DNA of 64,000 nucleotides from CAIZQW01 sp942493055 (GTDB taxonomy: Bacteria; Verrucomicrobiota; Kiritimatiellia; RFP12; UBA1067): the NCBI GenBank assembly GCA_942493055.1, contig OW818680.1, positions 1,860,001 through 1,924,000 of the forward strand, given 5' to 3'. The notes below the pieces were generated by a model, which saw nothing but the letters and a program-made list of their open reading frames with translations, did no database searches and was not told where the DNA came from. The translations under genes and the position numbers were made by a program. Of this stretch, positions 25,460 through 34,276 are shown in pieces. Position 1 is the stretch's first letter. Each line of letters opens with the position of its first letter.

Positions 25460-26599
25460 TTACCCCTCTAAGCCATGCAACTCAAGAAAGTCACGCTGGT
25501 ACCCCTCAAAATCTGTGAGTTCCCACACGTTCTCGTTGGTCACATGCTGATACACGTCTGAAACCCGTTTCTGCACAGCTTCGCTCAGCTCCCAGTCGTC
25601 GAGCCGGATACGGCCCTCGCTGTCCACTGGAATCTCGCCGTCGATATACAGGCGCTCCCGGAAAAGGCGGTTGATTTGTGCAAGGCAATCTTCGTGCAAG
25701 CCCATGTCCTTCATGACACGGAAGAGCACGGCAATATAGAGCGGCATGGCGGGAATCACTGCGCTGGCCCGGGTGACGACGGCTTTGCAGACTGCGACAG
25801 CTGCTGAACCGCCCACGGGCTTTAGCAGGCTTTGCAGCTCGTGCGCCGTGGCTTCCAGGTGCGCCTTGGCCCGTCCGAGCGTTCCCGCGCGATAGATATC
25901 CTGTGAAAGGGCTGGCCCGATATAGGAGAAGGCGATTGTCTTGACGCCCGGGGCCAAAAGCCCCTTCTGCTGAAGTTTCTCGATCCACAACTTCCAGTCC
26001 TCACCGCCCATCACCTTCATCGTGTCAGTGATTTCATCCTCTGTGGCCGGGGCGAGGGACACGTGTTTGAGCTGTCCGTTGGCGAGGTTCAGCGTCAACG
26101 CCGTATTGGGCCGGGCGATTGGCTTAATGGTCGTCCGATGGGTCACCCCTGTTTGTGGGTCCGTACGCACGGGCGAGGCCAGACTATAGATCACCAAGTC
26201 AAAGGGCTTGAACTGATGGTCGCGCGCCGCTTGGACAACCTGTACCTTGGTCGCTTCGCTGAAGGCATCGCCTTGAAGCGTCACCGCTTTCAGGCCCGCC
26301 TTTTTCGCAGCCGTGTCAAAAGCGATGTTATTATACCAGCCTGGCGACCCTACACGCTTTTCATTGGGTTCACGTTCCAGCGAGACGCCCAGGGTCTCCG
26401 CGCCGGCATTGAAAGCAGAGACGATACGCGCTGACAACCCGTATCCGCCGGACGCGCCGAGCACCAGCACGCTCCGGGGACCCTTGCCCAGAGAGGCACA
26501 TTGACCCGTTTTGCGAATCTGTTCCAAGACCAAGCGTTCACATCCGTCCGGATTCACATCCAGGCAAATACCATTTGCGATTCGAGCTACTGCACACAT
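25460..26599 (-). CDS. fabV: Trans-2-enoyl-ACP/CoA reductase FabV
   Basis: 379 residues. NADH-binding motif SVLVLGASGGYGLSAR (about 45-60), VSLEREPNEKRVGSPGWYNN, and the Y-x8-K active site YRAGTLGRAK characteristic of FabV/TER. It reduces the double bond in the last elongation step and is typically insensitive to triclosan. Lies between murE and fabF on the same strand, with a strong palindrome upstream (26718-26748). Slightly shorter than the usual 395-400 residues. Confidence 0.93.
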   Translation of the reverse strand: MCAVARIANGICLDVNPDGCERLVLEQIRKTGQCASLGKGPRSVLVLGASGGYGLSARIVSAFNAGAETLGVSLEREPNEKRVGSPGWYNNIAFDTAAKKAGLKAVTLQGDAFSEATKVQVVQAARDHQFKPFDLVIYSLASPVRTDPQTGVTHRTTIKPIARPNTALTLNLANGQLKHVSLAPATEDEITDTMKVMGGEDWKLWIEKLQQKGLLAPGVKTIAFSYIGPALSQDIYRAGTLGRAKAHLEATAHELQSLLKPVGGSAAVAVCKAVVTRASAVIPAMPLYIAVLFRVMKDMGLHEDCLAQINRLFRERLYIDGEIPVDSEGRIRLDDWELSEAVQKRVSDVYQHVTNENVWELTDFEGYQRDFLELHGLEG

Positions 26600-26717
26600 A
26601 GTTGTATCCTACTCTCCATGGTCAAGGCATGCTCCCCTGGAGGGCTCATGACTTGAACACTAAACTCCCAAGTTCATTTGAAGTGAGAGCAGTATAGTAA
26701 ACCGTGGCCTCTTTTTC

Positions 26718-26748
26718 AAGATGACATTTTATTAAAATATGTCATCTT
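26718..26748. terminator. Perfect palindrome between murE and fabV
   Basis: AAGATGACAT and ATGTCATCTT form a perfect 10-bp stem around an AT-rich centre that can extend it. On the minus strand it lies 18 bases after the murE stop but is not followed by a T-run; on the plus strand it is preceded by TTTTT. It could end the murE transcript, or be an operator for fabV. Confidence 0.5.
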
Positions 26749-26765
26749 GCGTAACCCATTTAATT

Positions 26766-28253
26766 TTAATGAGTTAACGATTCAAGTTCTTCTTTGGCGA
26801 CCTGTCTGTCATCAAAGGGGAAGACGCGTCCAGCCACTTCCTGGAAAGCCTCATGCCCTTTTCCGGCGATCAAAACAACATCCTCCGCGCGGGCGAGCGA
26901 AAGTGCGAGGCGTATAGCCGCCCGCCGGTCGGGCTCGACATGGACATCCGTGCCTTCAGGGATGCCCTCGAGGATCTGAGCAATAATCTCGTCCGGGATT
27001 TCCGAGCGCGGATTATCAGAGGTGACCACCAAGACGTCTGCCCCCTTGGCGCAGGCCGCGCCCATCAAGGGCCGCTTCTTGCGATCGCGATCTCCGCCGC
27101 AACCAAAGACGACCAGGATACGCCCCTTGCCCATCTCGCGAATCGCGGAAAGCACCTGTGTCAGCGCGTCATCGGTGTGCGCATAATCGACAAAGACACG
27201 GAAGGGCGCCTTCACCGGCACACGCTCCAGCCGTCCCCATTGCGGGGTGACCTTTTGCAGCACAGTTGCGATTGTTTCAACGGGAACGCCTGCTTCAAGC
27301 GCCAGGGCTGCCGCGCAGAGCATATTCGCAATGTTATAGCGTCCGGCAAGATGGCTTCGTATCGGGATGGCGAAGGCCCCGCGACCCTTTGGAGCCTCGC
27401 CTGAGAAGGTAAAGGTTGCTCCGTCCGGGGTGAGTGTAATCCCCTGGGCCCATATATCGGCTGCCTCTGAAAAGCCACAGGTGATGCGCTTGAGCGGCAA
27501 CGTCGCAAGGGTGTCGGCCATATCTTTTCCATACGCCGCATCCAGGAAACAGACAGCCGGGGCGCCCGGGCGCTCCTGGGCCAGCAAGGTGAAGAGCCCC
27601 TTTTTGACCTCCCAGTAATCGGCCATGGTTCCATGATAATCCAGGTGATCCTGAGATAGGTTCGTGAAGGCCGCGCCTGCGAAGCGCAAGCCCGCCACGC
27701 GGTGCTGATGGAGCGCATGCGAAGAGACCTCCATCACGACAGAATGGCAGCCTGCACTCGCCATGGCAGCCAGTTGCGCTTGAAGCTCGCAGGCATCCGG
27801 TGTCGTCCGGACAGCCGGGATCACGCGATCCTGATACGATATCTGAACCGTGGTGATCAAGCCGACCTGCTGTCCATATTCGCGCAACATCTCATGCAGG
27901 AGCCAGGCTGTTGTTGTCTTGCCGTTCGTCCCGGTAATCCCGAACACCTCCATCTTGCGACTGGGCCAGCCGTTGATGGCGCTGGCCAGAATCGCTTGCG
28001 CCTGACGCGCATCCTTCACCAGAATGTTTGCCTTGCCGCAATCCCGCAAGGGCACCTGCGAAACAACTGCCACAGCACCTCGTGCAAGCGCTGCCGCGCC
28101 ATATTTCGCACCATCATCGTGCCCGCCCGAGACCGCAACAAAAACATCGCCCGGCCGTACACGGCGTGAATCACACTGAACACCTGTAAACTGAATGGTG
28201 GACGGCTTATCCAGCAACAAGGGTTCCAGTTCTGGAACATCTGAAAATTTCAT
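26766..28253 (-). CDS. murE: UDP-MurNAc-L-Ala-D-Glu:meso-diaminopimelate ligase MurE
   Basis: 495 residues. ATP-binding GITGTNGKTTTAWLL near residue 105, Mur-ligase centre YHGTMADYWEVKKGLF, FVDYAHTDDAL and the C-terminal DNPRSE motif that marks meso-diaminopimelate rather than lysine specificity. It adds the third peptide residue to the peptidoglycan precursor in the cytoplasm. It follows ftsI by 8 bases in the dcw order mraZ-rsmH-ftsL-ftsI-murE. The next dcw genes (murF, mraY) are missing; fabV comes next. Confidence 0.95.
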   Translation of the reverse strand: MKFSDVPELEPLLLDKPSTIQFTGVQCDSRRVRPGDVFVAVSGGHDDGAKYGAAALARGAVAVVSQVPLRDCGKANILVKDARQAQAILASAINGWPSRKMEVFGITGTNGKTTTAWLLHEMLREYGQQVGLITTVQISYQDRVIPAVRTTPDACELQAQLAAMASAGCHSVVMEVSSHALHQHRVAGLRFAGAAFTNLSQDHLDYHGTMADYWEVKKGLFTLLAQERPGAPAVCFLDAAYGKDMADTLATLPLKRITCGFSEAADIWAQGITLTPDGATFTFSGEAPKGRGAFAIPIRSHLAGRYNIANMLCAAALALEAGVPVETIATVLQKVTPQWGRLERVPVKAPFRVFVDYAHTDDALTQVLSAIREMGKGRILVVFGCGGDRDRKKRPLMGAACAKGADVLVVTSDNPRSEIPDEIIAQILEGIPEGTDVHVEPDRRAAIRLALSLARAEDVVLIAGKGHEAFQEVAGRVFPFDDRQVAKEELESLTH

Positions 28254-28261
28254 AATACCTT

Positions 28262-30001
28262 CTACATCTCTTTTACATCACTCTCGGCATCCTCTGGCAT
28301 ATCAGGCGGAATTCCCAAGTAGCGTGCCGTAGTGGTTGCAATTTTCGAAAATACAGGAGCCGCCACGACGCCCCCTGTTCGCGGTTTTTTCGGATCCGGA
28401 CGATCAAGGGTGACCAGCACACAGAAGATGGGGTTGCTTGCGGGAACGAAGCCCACAAAGGAGGCCCAATAATCCGTGCTTGAGTACCCCCCGGGACCGA
28501 CCTGCTGGGCCGTGCCTGTCTTACCAGCAACCGAATAGCCCTTCACACTCGCCCGCTTCCCGGTGCCGCCCTCCTCTGTCACGCCGACGAGCATATCGCA
28601 GACCGAGCGTGCGACCTCTGGCCGGATCGGGCGGGCCAGCACTGTCGGCTCGTTCTTGAGTATCACCTGCCCGTTGGCCGAAACAATCTTATCAATCACA
28701 TACGGTTTCATCACCTTGCCGCCATTCGCGAGCATGCTATACCCGTTGACCATCTGCACGGCTGTGACGCAGACGCCCTGGCCGATCGGGACGCGCGCGA
28801 TCTTGAGCTTGTCCCGGTCCCAGTCCTTGTCGCGCACTAAGATGCCACCCTCCTCGCCAGACAGGTCCAGCCCAAGGGGGGAACCAAAGCCAAACGAACG
28901 GAAATAGGTCTCCAGGCGTTTCGGGCCGAGCTGGATGCCAACCTTGGCGCATAGAATATTGCTCGACTTTTTCAAACCTGTCGAGACACTGATCCGTCCG
29001 GTCACATGGTCACGGAGGGGTTTGCCCGCATAGAAGAAGATCCCCTCACCCACGTCGTACATCGTGTTCGGGGTCACCATGTTCTCGTTCAGGGCAGCCG
29101 CTATCGTAAAGGCTTTCATGATCGAGCCGGGTTCAAAAATTTCGGAAAAGTTCTTGTTGCGCCAGACATCCTTCGTCTCGTCATTGTAGTTGGCGGGTTC
29201 AAAATCAGGAAAGGATGCCATCGCCATAATCGCGCCGGTCTTGATGTTCTGGACAATGGCCCACCCCGCATTAGCCTGGCACTTCTCTATGCCCTCTCGG
29301 AGGGCCGTCTCCACTTCGTACTGAATGTTATGATCCAGCGTAAGATGGACATCAGACCCTGCAATGGCTTGGACATCGATTTTGCGGCGGTCACGGATCT
29401 CCGTCTGCATCGCATCCTTTTCGCCCTCTATAAGGCCTGCAATGCCCTTGAGATAGCCATTATACTTAAGTTCAACGCCGGCAGAGCCGACGCCTTCCTT
29501 GTTCACAAAGCCCAACACGTGGGACATGCGGCGGCCTTGGGGATAGGAGCGGACGATCGTCTCACCCGAGCCAATGCCGCTGAGCAGCTTGTTGGTCGAC
29601 AACAGGGCAAACGCATTGTCATCACAGGTCGGTTCGCCCAGCTTGATATAGCGTGAGTTGGTCCGGCTAAAGCACTCCGTCACCTGATCAATGGGCAACT
29701 TGAGGGCCGAAGAGACAACCTGGATAATATACTGCTTGTCATGATCCTTCTTGACCATCTTCGGATCAACAAAATATTGCCGCGCCGTCAGGCTGATCGC
29801 CAGGGGGAATTGGGTTCCATTGCTGTCAAAAATGCGGCCGCGCATGCCCAGGAGCTGACGACTGTACTCAAAGTCATTCAGCTTGGAGTGATTGGCCAGA
29901 TGGAGGAACGCCAACCGGCAACCCAGGCTGCACAGCGCACAAAGCAAGACGGCCCCAACAAACCAGACGCGATTGTGTTCCGTGCTTTTCTGCATGGGCA
30001 A
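28262..30001 (-). CDS. ftsI: Division-specific penicillin-binding protein FtsI (PBP3)
   Basis: 579 residues. One N-terminal membrane anchor (VWFVGAVLLCALCSLGC, about 12-30), the class B PBP dimerisation domain (LLGMRGRIFDSNG), and the transpeptidase domain with SxxK in FEPGSIMKAF, SxN in KKSSNIL and KTG in VAGKTGTAQQ. It cross-links septal peptidoglycan in the periplasm. No PASTA domains. It follows the ftsL-like gene by 9 bases. Confidence 0.94.
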   Translation of the reverse strand: MPMQKSTEHNRVWFVGAVLLCALCSLGCRLAFLHLANHSKLNDFEYSRQLLGMRGRIFDSNGTQFPLAISLTARQYFVDPKMVKKDHDKQYIIQVVSSALKLPIDQVTECFSRTNSRYIKLGEPTCDDNAFALLSTNKLLSGIGSGETIVRSYPQGRRMSHVLGFVNKEGVGSAGVELKYNGYLKGIAGLIEGEKDAMQTEIRDRRKIDVQAIAGSDVHLTLDHNIQYEVETALREGIEKCQANAGWAIVQNIKTGAIMAMASFPDFEPANYNDETKDVWRNKNFSEIFEPGSIMKAFTIAAALNENMVTPNTMYDVGEGIFFYAGKPLRDHVTGRISVSTGLKKSSNILCAKVGIQLGPKRLETYFRSFGFGSPLGLDLSGEEGGILVRDKDWDRDKLKIARVPIGQGVCVTAVQMVNGYSMLANGGKVMKPYVIDKIVSANGQVILKNEPTVLARPIRPEVARSVCDMLVGVTEEGGTGKRASVKGYSVAGKTGTAQQVGPGGYSSTDYWASFVGFVPASNPIFCVLVTLDRPDPKKPRTGGVVAAPVFSKIATTTARYLGIPPDMPEDAESDVKEM

Positions 30002-30010
30002 CCATCCGTA

Positions 30011-30397
30011 TTACCGTGTGTTGGCGACGGTGGAGACCGCGCCCTTCACCTTGTTGATGCGCACCAGGGAAACCTGGCCAGGGATGACTCGACCCCGTGA
30101 GTCCAGCCGTACGACCTGCGATGCCTTGGGATAATCCATCGCCAGTCCGCTCTGCAACATGGCATGCTCAAGCTTTTCCGGCGTTTTCTTCTCGTCCCAG
30201 CGCAACGCTTCGCGGGCACGCGCATTTTCGAGCGACGCGTACTTTGTTTCGTGCTTGCGGATCTCTTGATTCAACTGCTTGCACTTTGAATCCATGAACC
30301 AATAGCCAATGGCCACGCTCACGACGATGACGATCCACGCGACGAAGACCTTTGGCATGACATCCATACGGACGTGACGCTTCCTGTTCCTCTTCAT
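30011..30397 (-). CDS. ftsL: FtsL-like small bitopic division protein
   Basis: 128 residues from the ATG at 30397, which overlaps the rsmH stop (ATGA). Basic N-terminus (MKRNRKRHVRMD), one membrane segment (VFVAWIVIVVSVAIGYWF), then a short helical region (KCKQLNQEIRKHETKYASLE) compatible with the FtsL leucine-type coiled coil. Sequence similarity to FtsL is weak as is usual; the call rests on size, topology and position between rsmH and ftsI. Confidence 0.75.
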   Translation of the reverse strand: MKRNRKRHVRMDVMPKVFVAWIVIVVSVAIGYWFMDSKCKQLNQEIRKHETKYASLENARAREALRWDEKKTPEKLEHAMLQSGLAMDYPKASQVVRLDSRGRVIPGQVSLVRINKVKGAVSTVANTR

Positions 30398-31350
30398 TGA
30401 TAAAATTCCTTTCCCGTTAAAACAGACTCTTCTTTTCGTAAAATGACGCGTAGCTTGGCTGAGCGCGAACGCGGATTGGCATCCATCTCCTCTGCTGTCG
30501 GCACGACCGCATGTCGTGTCACCCATTCCGCTGCTGGCAAGGCGCCAATCCATTCCTCTCCGCCTTGCTGCAACGACCTCCATTTGCCCACATGTGCGGC
30601 AAACGTATGCTTCACGAGCCTGTCCGTCAGGCTCTCAAACGTAATGACCGCAAACCTGCCCTGGGGCTTCAACAGGTTCAGGCCCGCTTCCAACGCCTGT
30701 TTCAGGTCCTCCAACTCGCGATTGACGCGCATCCGCAACGCCTGAAACACCTTCGTCGCCGGATTTTTAGGTCCCTTCTTCCCTCCCACGGCTCTGCTGA
30801 CCACCTCCACGAGCTGCGCCGTTGTCGTGATCGCACCGCTAACCCGCTCGTGAACAATTGCCTTCGCTATCCGCCGGGACTGTTGCTCCTCTCCGAGCTC
30901 CCAGAAGAGCGTCGCCAGCTCGTGCTCACCGGCCTCCGCAATGACATCTGCGGCAGATTCACCTCGTGTCGAATCCATCCGCATGTCCAGCGGGCCGTCA
31001 AAACGGAAGCTGAAACCACGCTCCGGGGTATCGAGCTGGTCGGATGAGACACCTAGGTCAAGAAGAATCCCATCCACCTGCTCAAACCCATTCTCCTTCG
31101 CAAGCCGGTACAGCTCCCCATGGCCCCCATGGGCCAGGCAGACCGTCCCGGAAATCTCCGAAAGCCTTGCCCGCGACCGGCTCAGCGCCTCAGGGTCGCG
31201 ATCAATTCCCAGCAACCTCCCCGTGGCGCCTGCACGCTTCAGGACTTCAACAGCGTGCCCCGCGCTCCCCAGCGTGCCATCCACGTAGCAGCCGCCCGGC
31301 TTCACGGCTAACGCCTCCACGGTTTCTTGCAGCATCACCGACAGGTGCAT
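30394..31350 (-). CDS. rsmH: 16S rRNA m4C1402 methyltransferase RsmH
   Basis: 318 residues. MraW signature: HLSVMLQETVEAL, YVDGTLGSAGHA SAM-binding loop, GILLDLGVSSDQLDTPERGF, and FQALRMRVNRELEDL near residue 220. It methylates N4 of C1402 in 16S rRNA. In its standard dcw place, after mraZ with a 51-base gap and overlapping ftsL. Confidence 0.95.
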   Translation of the reverse strand: MHLSVMLQETVEALAVKPGGCYVDGTLGSAGHAVEVLKRAGATGRLLGIDRDPEALSRSRARLSEISGTVCLAHGGHGELYRLAKENGFEQVDGILLDLGVSSDQLDTPERGFSFRFDGPLDMRMDSTRGESAADVIAEAGEHELATLFWELGEEQQSRRIAKAIVHERVSGAITTTAQLVEVVSRAVGGKKGPKNPATKVFQALRMRVNRELEDLKQALEAGLNLLKPQGRFAVITFESLTDRLVKHTFAAHVGKWRSLQQGGEEWIGALPAAEWVTRHAVVPTAEEMDANPRSRSAKLRVILRKEESVLTGKEFYQ

Positions 31351-31401
31351 GGGAACCTTTCTTACAAACAGTGACGAAAACCAAATGCCCTGTAATCCAT
31401 A

Positions 31402-31881
31402 TTAGAACTGCAACATATCGACCGCATCCGCCAACGTCTTCTGGTCGACCTCCGCCACATCCGGACGCAAGGCCGGACACCAGACCTGCACGCGGTTGAA
31501 GGCTCCGACCATCACCACCTTGTCGTCAATGCCGGCAAAATTCAACAACCTGTCCCGCACACGGATGCGGCCCTGTGTGTCCACGGTCAACTGCTCGGAG
31601 TTCTCGCCGATGATCCGCATCGCCTCACTTGCATGCTTGTCAAACAAAGCCTTTTCGCGCAACTTCGCAAGGCGCCCTTCCATTTCGCCAGGAGGTACCA
31701 AATTCAGACATTTCTCGCGTGGATCGGGCATGACGTAAACATAAGCTGGCGCTCCCATGACGTCTCGCCACCCCGCAGGGATGGTAAACCGCTTCTTGGG
31801 ATCTAATGCGTAATCGAACCGTCCCACCAGTAAACCAGGACTGGAAATCGATCCGCCACTCTTTTCGCGCACAACAGACAT
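31402..31881 (-). CDS. mraZ: Transcriptional regulator MraZ
   Basis: 159 residues from the ATG at 31881 (MSVVREKSGG); a longer in-frame start would run through the promoter. Two SpoVT-AbrB half-domains are visible: DYALDPKKRFTIPAGWRD and VDTQGRIRVRDRLL. MraZ forms rings that bind TGGGN-type repeats upstream of its own gene and represses the dcw operon. AAAGG lies upstream. Only one clear TGGGT is visible in the promoter spacer, so the usual triple operator is not obvious. Confidence 0.92.
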   Translation of the reverse strand: MSVVREKSGGSISSPGLLVGRFDYALDPKKRFTIPAGWRDVMGAPAYVYVMPDPREKCLNLVPPGEMEGRLAKLREKALFDKHASEAMRIIGENSEQLTVDTQGRIRVRDRLLNFAGIDDKVVMVGAFNRVQVWCPALRPDVAEVDQKTLADAVDMLQF

Positions 31882-31902
31882 GGTTTGACCTTTGTTGACA
31901 TT

Positions 31903-31931
31903 ATTAAACACCTTGACCCACTGGATGTCAA
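31903..31931 (-). promoter_or_regulatory. Strong sigma70-like promoter of the dcw segment
   Basis: On the minus strand: TTGACA, 17-base spacer, TTTAAT, 21 bases before the mraZ ATG. The spacer contains GTGGGTC, a possible single MraZ contact. Confidence 0.7.
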
Positions 31932-31976
31932 CAGGGAAACGCAAAAAAAGTTTGATTTTTTTATTTTGAGGTCAGA

Positions 31977-32957
31977 TTACGTCAGACTGCCGGTCAGGAC
32001 GGTCAATATATTTTCAACCGTGATAATGCCGGCGACTTTGCGCTCTTCGTTGCGAACAAAGACCATGTGCTGGCGTTTCTTGCGCATCATGGGCAGGAGA
32101 TCATCCGCCGCCATCGCGGGATCGACAAAGATCGGCGGCCGCATAAAGGTGCGCACCGGCACATCCGCCGGGTTGGGCGAGATCGCGAAGACGTCGAGAA
32201 CCGATAACACGCCAACACAACGGTCGCCCTCTGCGCTGAATACGGGCAAGCGAACATACCCCATCTCGTTCACCTTCTGGAAACAGTCGCGCATCGTCAT
32301 GTTCTCGGTGATCGAAACAATCTTTTCAACCGGCGTCATGATCTGTGAAGCCGTCTTGTCATGCAACCCCAGGACCCGATGAATCATCGCGCGCTCCATG
32401 CTGGTGATCTGAGCCCCCTCACGCGGATCGTTGACAACATCCTCAATATACTCGCGCGTGATCAGAAAACGCTGATCCTCTTTGTTCTTCGCTTTCGGCA
32501 TCACCAGTTCAGTGATGACTAAGACAATCTTCGCGAGCGGATACACGACCTTTTGAACCACATCGAAAACAGGAATGGTCAGAAGCGTGCGCCGCAGCGG
32601 ACGCGTCGAGAAGAAGAGTTTCGGCAAGTATTCAGAAAAGAAGACGACCATACAGGCGACAACCATTGCCCAGGCGGTCTGTAATCCGTTGTGGTGCGGG
32701 AAGAGGCGCGTTGCCAAGCTGGCAGAAAGCACAGACAGGATCACATTGAACAAATTACAGCCAACCAGCACCGTTGCAATAAAGCGCTGGATATTCGTCA
32801 CATAGAACGACAACGTCTTGGCAGCCCTTACACCGTTTCGCACCAGATGAATGAGACGCATGCGACTCACGCACAGCACGCCCGTCTCAATGCCGGCGAA
32901 GAACGCGACAAGGAGGAAACACGCCGCCAGCAGGAAGATGTGAAGATAGAGGTTCAT
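31977..32957 (-). CDS. CNNM-type membrane protein with CBS domains
   Basis: 326 residues. The N-terminal DUF21/CNNM membrane domain has about four membrane segments (FLLAACFLLVAFFAGIETGV opens it; ISLLVGCNLF-type small-residue helices follow), then tandem CBS domains (about 205-325: ASQIMTPVEKIVSI, FMRPPIFVDPAMAADDL). The C-terminal CorC_HlyC domain is absent. Relatives take part in magnesium/cobalt efflux or homeostasis. Starts within the stop of the larger paralogue upstream (ATGA), so the two are coupled and may act as a heteromer. Confidence 0.88.
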   Translation of the reverse strand: MNLYLHIFLLAACFLLVAFFAGIETGVLCVSRMRLIHLVRNGVRAAKTLSFYVTNIQRFIATVLVGCNLFNVILSVLSASLATRLFPHHNGLQTAWAMVVACMVVFFSEYLPKLFFSTRPLRRTLLTIPVFDVVQKVVYPLAKIVLVITELVMPKAKNKEDQRFLITREYIEDVVNDPREGAQITSMERAMIHRVLGLHDKTASQIMTPVEKIVSITENMTMRDCFQKVNEMGYVRLPVFSAEGDRCVGVLSVLDVFAISPNPADVPVRTFMRPPIFVDPAMAADDLLPMMRKKRQHMVFVRNEERKVAGIITVENILTVLTGSLT

Positions 32958-34276
32958 GACAGCCCCTCCTCATCGCCTGCTTTGTCGACCACCAGTTCAT
33001 TGGTCGTCACCAAAGCCTCTTGCTCAATATCTTCCGCCTCGCTCCGCTGCAAGACTTCTAGATAGACCGTCTCGATGCGGCGGCGGCGGATATGCCGCAC
33101 CGTCACGCGCACGCCTTGCGCTTCCACGCGTTCGCCGGACTGGGGGAAGTGTTCGGCATGGAAGGTCACCCAGCCTGCCACGCGATCAGCATCGTCGGCA
33201 TCCAGCGTGATATCCAGGGTCCTGTTCAGCTCTTCGAGACTCGTCGTTCCGTCGATCAGCCAGACATCATGATGCAACGGCTGAATCATCGAACGCTCTT
33301 TCTCCGTAGGGCTCATGACAGGGTCTGTCACCAATTCGAGAATATCGCTGCGCGTGATCAAGCCAGCGGTCCCGCCATACTCGTCCAGCACGCAGGCGAT
33401 ATGCGTCCCTGAGCGCTGAAGCAAGATCAGCAAATCATCGAGCGGCATATTCTCCGGGACGAACTGCGCGGGCACCATGGCCTTGCGCACATCGTGGTCG
33501 GGATCCAGTAAAAAGTGCGCCGTGTTCACAAAGCCTTCGATGGCATCTGGCGTCCGCATATACGCCGGCAGATAACGGACATGCGCGGTCGTGGCGATCT
33601 GGAGCTGTTTTTCAACTGGCGTGTCCAGGTCAAGCCCAATCATGTCCACACGCGGAATCATCTCATCGCTGGCCTTCAGCTCCGACAGGCGCATGATGCC
33701 ATCCACCATCTCCGCCTCTTCCGTATCCAGCACCCCCTGCTCCTCGCTGACCTCCACAACCGTCAGCAATTCATCATTGGTCAGTCCGCGGCGTTCACAC
33801 TTCAACGTCTGCTTGAACACAGCAGAACCCGCATTCAACAGCAGGTTAAAGGGTTTCAGCAACCACATCCAGAAGAGGAGCAGGCGGCTGCAGATCGGCG
33901 CAAGCGTTTCAGCATATTGCAACGCGAGGCGCTTCGGAGTCACTTCGCCAAAGAGCAGCAGCATAAAGGTCAGCAACGGAATCGCGACAGCCTTCGCGTA
34001 ATAGACGGGCAACAGTTGCGCCATGGCCAGATAACCCAACGTCGCAATCGAGAAGTTCACCAACGTATTGCCCACGAGCAAGGTCGACAGAATCATGGCC
34101 GGCGACTCCATGAGCTTTTCGACACGTTGACCAGCAGCCTGATTGCGCTCGCGGAGTTGCTGGACCTGAATCGGCGACAAGGAAAAAAGAACTGTCTCGC
34201 ATCCAGAGAAAAAAGCAGACAATAAAAAAAGAAGGAAGAGCGTTCCAAATTCCGTTATAAGAATAAGAATATTCAT
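32954..34276 (-). CDS. CNNM/CBS/CorC-HlyC domain membrane protein
   Basis: 440 residues. DUF21 membrane domain (FLLFLLSAFFSGCETVLFSL, then TLLVGNTLVNFSIATLGYL), tandem CBS domains (about 200-330, DEMIPRVDMIGLD; VLDEYGGTAGLITRSDILE) and the C-terminal CorC_HlyC domain (IDGTTSLEELNRTLDI onward). The family is implicated in divalent cation export across the inner membrane. Its ATG overlaps the stop of the LolA-like gene by one base (TAATG). Confidence 0.9.
   Translation of the reverse strand: MNILILITEFGTLFLLFLLSAFFSGCETVLFSLSPIQVQQLRERNQAAGQRVEKLMESPAMILSTLLVGNTLVNFSIATLGYLAMAQLLPVYYAKAVAIPLLTFMLLLFGEVTPKRLALQYAETLAPICSRLLLFWMWLLKPFNLLLNAGSAVFKQTLKCERRGLTNDELLTVVEVSEEQGVLDTEEAEMVDGIMRLSELKASDEMIPRVDMIGLDLDTPVEKQLQIATTAHVRYLPAYMRTPDAIEGFVNTAHFLLDPDHDVRKAMVPAQFVPENMPLDDLLILLQRSGTHIACVLDEYGGTAGLITRSDILELVTDPVMSPTEKERSMIQPLHHDVWLIDGTTSLEELNRTLDITLDADDADRVAGWVTFHAEHFPQSGERVEAQGVRVTVRHIRRRRIETVYLEVLQRSEAEDIEQEALVTTNELVVDKAGDEEGLS

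Noticed and set aside
30398..30583. Longer N-terminus for the FtsL-like protein
   Set aside because: It runs inside rsmH in another frame; the ATGA-coupled start at 30397 gives the expected short basic N-terminus and membrane helix.
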